Source: Synergistaceae bacterium
Lineage (GTDB): Bacteria; Synergistota; Synergistia; Synergistales; Aminobacteriaceae
Length of the DNA stretch: 8,469 nucleotides
Reading direction: 5' to 3'
Assembly: GCA_017446645.1 (NCBI GenBank)
Contig: JAFSQO010000235.1
Location: 1-8,469, forward strand
Under the pieces are notes generated by a model. The model did no database searches. It had not been told where the DNA came from and was given only the letters and a program-made list of their open reading frames with translations. Shown here in pieces: positions 6,410 to 8,469 of this stretch; position 1 is the stretch's first letter, and each line of letters opens with the position of its first letter. A program made the translations under genes and the position numbers.

Positions 6410-6425
6410 GATTACATGATTACAT
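6410..6425 (+). repeat. Tandem GATTACAT pair before the argH ribosome site
   Basis: Two exact 8-bp copies of GATTACAT stand head to tail and end right where the AAAGGAGA ribosome site begins. They may be chance, a protein-binding site, or a slippage product. Confidence 0.4.
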
Positions 6426-6433
6426 AAAGGAGA
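6426..6433 (+). promoter_or_regulatory. Ribosome binding site of argH
   Basis: AAAGGAGA is a strong Shine-Dalgarno match. Its GGAG core lies 11 bases before the TTG start at 6444, the same start codon and core spacing as in the divergent gene eda. It fixes the start, because the WHGRF that follows matches the usual W(G/H)GRF opening of argininosuccinate lyases. Confidence 0.7.
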
Positions 6434-6443
6434 GAAAAAAATT

Positions 6444-7805
6444 TTGTGGCACGGAAGATTCAAACAAGACACAGCTAAAATCGTTCAGGACTTTACGCAA
6501 TCGCTAGACATCGACTGGAGAATGTATGAATGCGACATTCAGGGCAGTATCGCTCACGTCAGAATGCTCGGCAAGACAGGACTGCTCACCCTCGAAGAGT
6601 CAGAGAAAATTGAGACAGGACTAAACAAGGTTCTTCAGGAAATTCACGAAGGCAAATTCACCCCGTCAGAGTCTCTTGAGGACGTTCACATGAATATCGA
6701 GTCAAGGCTCACCCAAATCGAACCGTTAGGGGCAAAACTGCACACAGCACGCTCACGAAATGACCAAGTAGCTACGACAACGCGATTATATCTGCGAGAG
6801 AGACTCAGAACCCTTAGAGTAGAACTTAGCGAGTTACTCAAGGCCCTTATTGACAACGCAGAACGTCACGTAAACGTCATAATACCAGGCTACACCCACA
6901 TGCAGCAGGCACAGCCAATTTCAATGGGTCATTACTGGCTCTCATGGTTAGAAGCCTTCAACAGGGACTTAAAGCGACTTGACAACGCCCTTGACTCCCT
7001 GAACGAGTCCCCTCTTGGTGCAGGAGCTTTAGCAGGTTCGACCCTTCCAATCGACAGGGAACTCACGGCGAAGATTATGGGATTTTCCTCACCGACACGC
7101 AACAGCCTTGACACAGTAGCTAACCGTGATTATATGCTGGACTTTCACTATTTTGCCAGCGTCCTGATGACTCACTTTTCGAGACTCTGCACGGATTTAA
7201 TCACATGGAACACTCAAGAATTTGCGTTCATAATTTTACCTGACGAATTTTGCACAGGCTCCAGCATGATGCCTCAGAAAAAGAATCCTGATGTTCTCGA
7301 ATTAACACGAGGCAAGACCGGCCAAGTCGTCGGGAATTTATTTGACTTACTCATGAATCTCAAGGGCCTTCCAATGACCTATAACCGCGATTTACAGGAG
7401 GACAAACGGGGCTTATGGTCATCACTTGACACTACAGAGAGAGTCATTAACGTAATGAGTGCATTGCTGACCCGTGTTGAAGTTGACGAAGTGAAGGCTA
7501 TTGCGGGACTTGAGAAGGGCTACTCACTGGCTACTGACGTTGCTGAGTATCTCGTTATGAAGGGTGTGCCGTTCCGTGAGGCTCATCTGCAGGTGGGCAA
7601 GCTGGTTGGCTGGTGCATTGAGAATAATTTAGCGTTCGATGAGCTGACCCTGTCACAGTGGCGCGAACATATACCGGAAGCAGATGAAGATTTACTCAGG
7701 ATTCTTTCACCCCGTGAGAGCGTCAGAAGGCGTAATGTTTTCGGAGCAACAGGCTTCGAGCAGGTGAAACGACAGATTAATGACGCACGCAAAATCTTAC
7801 AGTGA
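6444..7805 (+). CDS. argH: Argininosuccinate lyase
   Basis: ArgH splits argininosuccinate into arginine and fumarate, the last step of arginine synthesis, as a cytoplasmic homotetramer of the fumarase/aspartase superfamily. The 453 residues match the family length. Motifs are WHGRF at the start, HMNIESRL (82-89), TARSRNDQVATTTRLYLR (101-118), GYTHMQQAQPISMGHY (149-164, H152 being the expected catalytic histidine), the GAGALAGSTLPIDRE segment (192-206), DTVANRDY (223-230) and the superfamily signature GSSMMPQKKNPD (272-283) with its catalytic serine. TYNRDLQEDKRGLWSS (312-327) follows. Translation starts at TTG after a good ribosome site. It appears to be a single-gene unit, with eda divergent upstream and a terminator downstream. 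No argG or other arginine gene is nearby. All known active-site motifs are intact. Confidence 0.97.
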   Translation: MWHGRFKQDTAKIVQDFTQSLDIDWRMYECDIQGSIAHVRMLGKTGLLTLEESEKIETGLNKVLQEIHEGKFTPSESLEDVHMNIESRLTQIEPLGAKLHTARSRNDQVATTTRLYLRERLRTLRVELSELLKALIDNAERHVNVIIPGYTHMQQAQPISMGHYWLSWLEAFNRDLKRLDNALDSLNESPLGAGALAGSTLPIDRELTAKIMGFSSPTRNSLDTVANRDYMLDFHYFASVLMTHFSRLCTDLITWNTQEFAFIILPDEFCTGSSMMPQKKNPDVLELTRGKTGQVVGNLFDLLMNLKGLPMTYNRDLQEDKRGLWSSLDTTERVINVMSALLTRVEVDEVKAIAGLEKGYSLATDVAEYLVMKGVPFREAHLQVGKLVGWCIENNLAFDELTLSQWREHIPEADEDLLRILSPRESVRRRNVFGATGFEQVKRQINDARKILQ

Positions 7806-7860
7806 AGTCAAAATTTTTTCTGCGTGAATGAAGTCATAGCGTGACTCTATCGCGAGTTTT

Positions 7861-7884
7861 TGTAGTTGAAAATGTAGTTGAAAA
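7861..7884 (+). repeat. 12-bp tandem repeat, two copies
   Basis: TGTAGTTGAAAA occurs twice head to tail, without mismatch, just before the terminator stem downstream of argH. The rest of 7806-7886 is noncoding with short, weak self-complementary stretches. Confidence 0.5.
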
Positions 7885-7886
7885 AG

Positions 7887-7925
7887 TTCCCTCTAAGCCG
7901 TGAAGACTCAGAGGGAAAACTTTTT
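7887..7925. terminator. Two-way rho-independent terminator between argH and the LRR gene
   Basis: A perfect 8-bp stem, TTCCCTCT (7887-7894) and AGAGGGAA (7910-7917), has a 15-nt loop and is followed by AAC and TTTTT (7921-7925). On the minus strand the stem is followed by CTTTTT. It separates converging argH (stop at 7805) and the surface-protein gene (stop at 7936). Confidence 0.8.
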
Positions 7926-7935
7926 GTATTATACA

Positions 7936-8469
7936 CTAACGCTTCTTGAGAAAAAGGAATACTGCAAAAAATAACGAGGACAAACTCAAGCCAACGTTAC
8001 AGCCTCCGCAACCGCTGTCCCCTAAATCGGTTATTTCGTTCTCATCGTCTTTAAAGTCTGAAGCAATAATCACTACATCCATGCTCAGGTCATCAAAGCC
8101 CGTATCATAGAAATATCTTATCAAAGCAGGTGCCCTCTCGAACTCTGCAAGCCCTGTCTTTGAGTTATACTCGCTGGCAATCACGTCACCGCTCGCAGTG
8201 TAGCCCGTGATGTTCATGACGTGATTCACGTAAGCTGAAGCCATTACCGTAACGCCCGCTGCAGTAACGTCGCCGGAGTTGAAGAATTTAGTGAAGCTGA
8301 ATGTCTTTTTGCTCTCCCAGTCTCTAATGTCCTGACTGTGGCAGTCAAGGTAATTCAACATGCTTGATGACTCGTCATAGTCAAACCAGCCAAAGTGATT
8401 CCTGCTGATGTTTAGTGATACGAGATTCGTGCAGCCTTCGAGGTTCAAGTTGCCTGCCTCAAGATCGCA
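7936..8469 (-). CDS. Leucine-rich-repeat surface protein with Synergist-CTERM-like anchor, C-terminal part (partial)
   Basis: The frame is open to the right edge, so only the last 177 residues are visible. The TTG at 8448 is an internal Leu codon and not a start. Visible residues 8-24 (LNLEGCTNLVSLNISRN) are a leucine-rich repeat of the type with Cys and Asn at the turn, and a second, degenerate unit follows (LNYLDCHSQDI, 38-48). Residues about 60-140 form a beta-rich stretch I do not recognise. The end, SGCGGCNVG (152-160), then a hydrophobic segment (161-174) and KKR, matches the Synergist-CTERM sorting signal layout. Such proteins are exported, and the tail is expected to be processed or held in a membrane. 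The N-terminal signal peptide would lie outside the window. Function is unknown, perhaps adhesion or surface binding. MYXO-CTERM-like tails are an alternative reading of the Cys-rich motif. Confidence 0.75.
   Translation of the reverse strand, partial: CDLEAGNLNLEGCTNLVSLNISRNHFGWFDYDESSSMLNYLDCHSQDIRDWESKKTFSFTKFFNSGDVTAAGVTVMASAYVNHVMNITGYTASGDVIASEYNSKTGLAEFERAPALIRYFYDTGFDDLSMDVVIIASDFKDDENEITDLGDSGCGGCNVGLSLSSLFFAVFLFLKKR

Noticed and set aside
6932..7792. Minus-strand 60- and 69-codon open frames inside argH
   Set aside because: Antisense to an intact argininosuccinate lyase, with no motif or ribosome site.
7832..7860. Possible extra terminator (AGTCA/TGACT or ACTC/GAGT followed by T-run) upstream of the main one
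   Set aside because: The stems are only 4-5 bp and compete with each other. The 8-bp stem at 7887 is a far better terminator.

Overview
The window looks like a chromosome fragment from a Gram-negative (diderm) bacterium, most likely of the phylum Synergistota. Two things point there. Genes for making and activating Kdo, an LPS inner-core sugar, imply an outer membrane. The last gene ends in GGCN-x-G, a hydrophobic stretch and KKR, which matches the Synergist-CTERM sorting signal as I know it. Base composition is moderate, roughly mid-40s percent GC by eye, and genes are tightly packed with 0-40 nt gaps or short overlaps. The genus cannot be read from the sequence.

Layout. Positions 1-4138 (+) form an envelope-sugar operon: the tail of kdsD, then kdsB, two tandem ELM1-family putative glycosyltransferases (54% identical, aligned without gaps), and a GT4-type glycosyltransferase. 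It ends at a hairpin (4147-4181) shared with a converging operon on the minus strand. That operon (6246 down to 4189) is eda-kdgK-rsfS, with 6-nt gaps between genes. Across a 197-nt divergent intergenic region lies argH (+, 6444-7805). argH ends at a second two-way terminator (7887-7925) shared with the 3' part of a leucine-rich-repeat surface protein (-, running off the right edge).

How the genes work together. KdsD makes arabinose 5-phosphate, the precursor used for Kdo 8-phosphate, and KdsB activates Kdo as CMP-Kdo. The three putative glycosyltransferases downstream are well placed to use CMP-Kdo or extend a Kdo-containing core, but their donors and acceptors cannot be read from sequence. 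KdgK and Eda form the lower route of 2-keto-3-deoxygluconate use: KDG is phosphorylated to KDPG, which is split to pyruvate and glyceraldehyde 3-phosphate. RsfS, a ribosome silencing factor, is an unexpected third member of that operon. ArgH performs the last step of arginine synthesis.

The main points for a second look are the tandem ELM1 pair next to kdsB, rsfS in the KDG operon, a perfect dyad covering the likely eda -10 box, and a family of CCCTC(C)T/AG(G)AGGG hairpins in the intergenic regions. I saw no CRISPR array, tRNA, rRNA, insertion sequence or phage gene.
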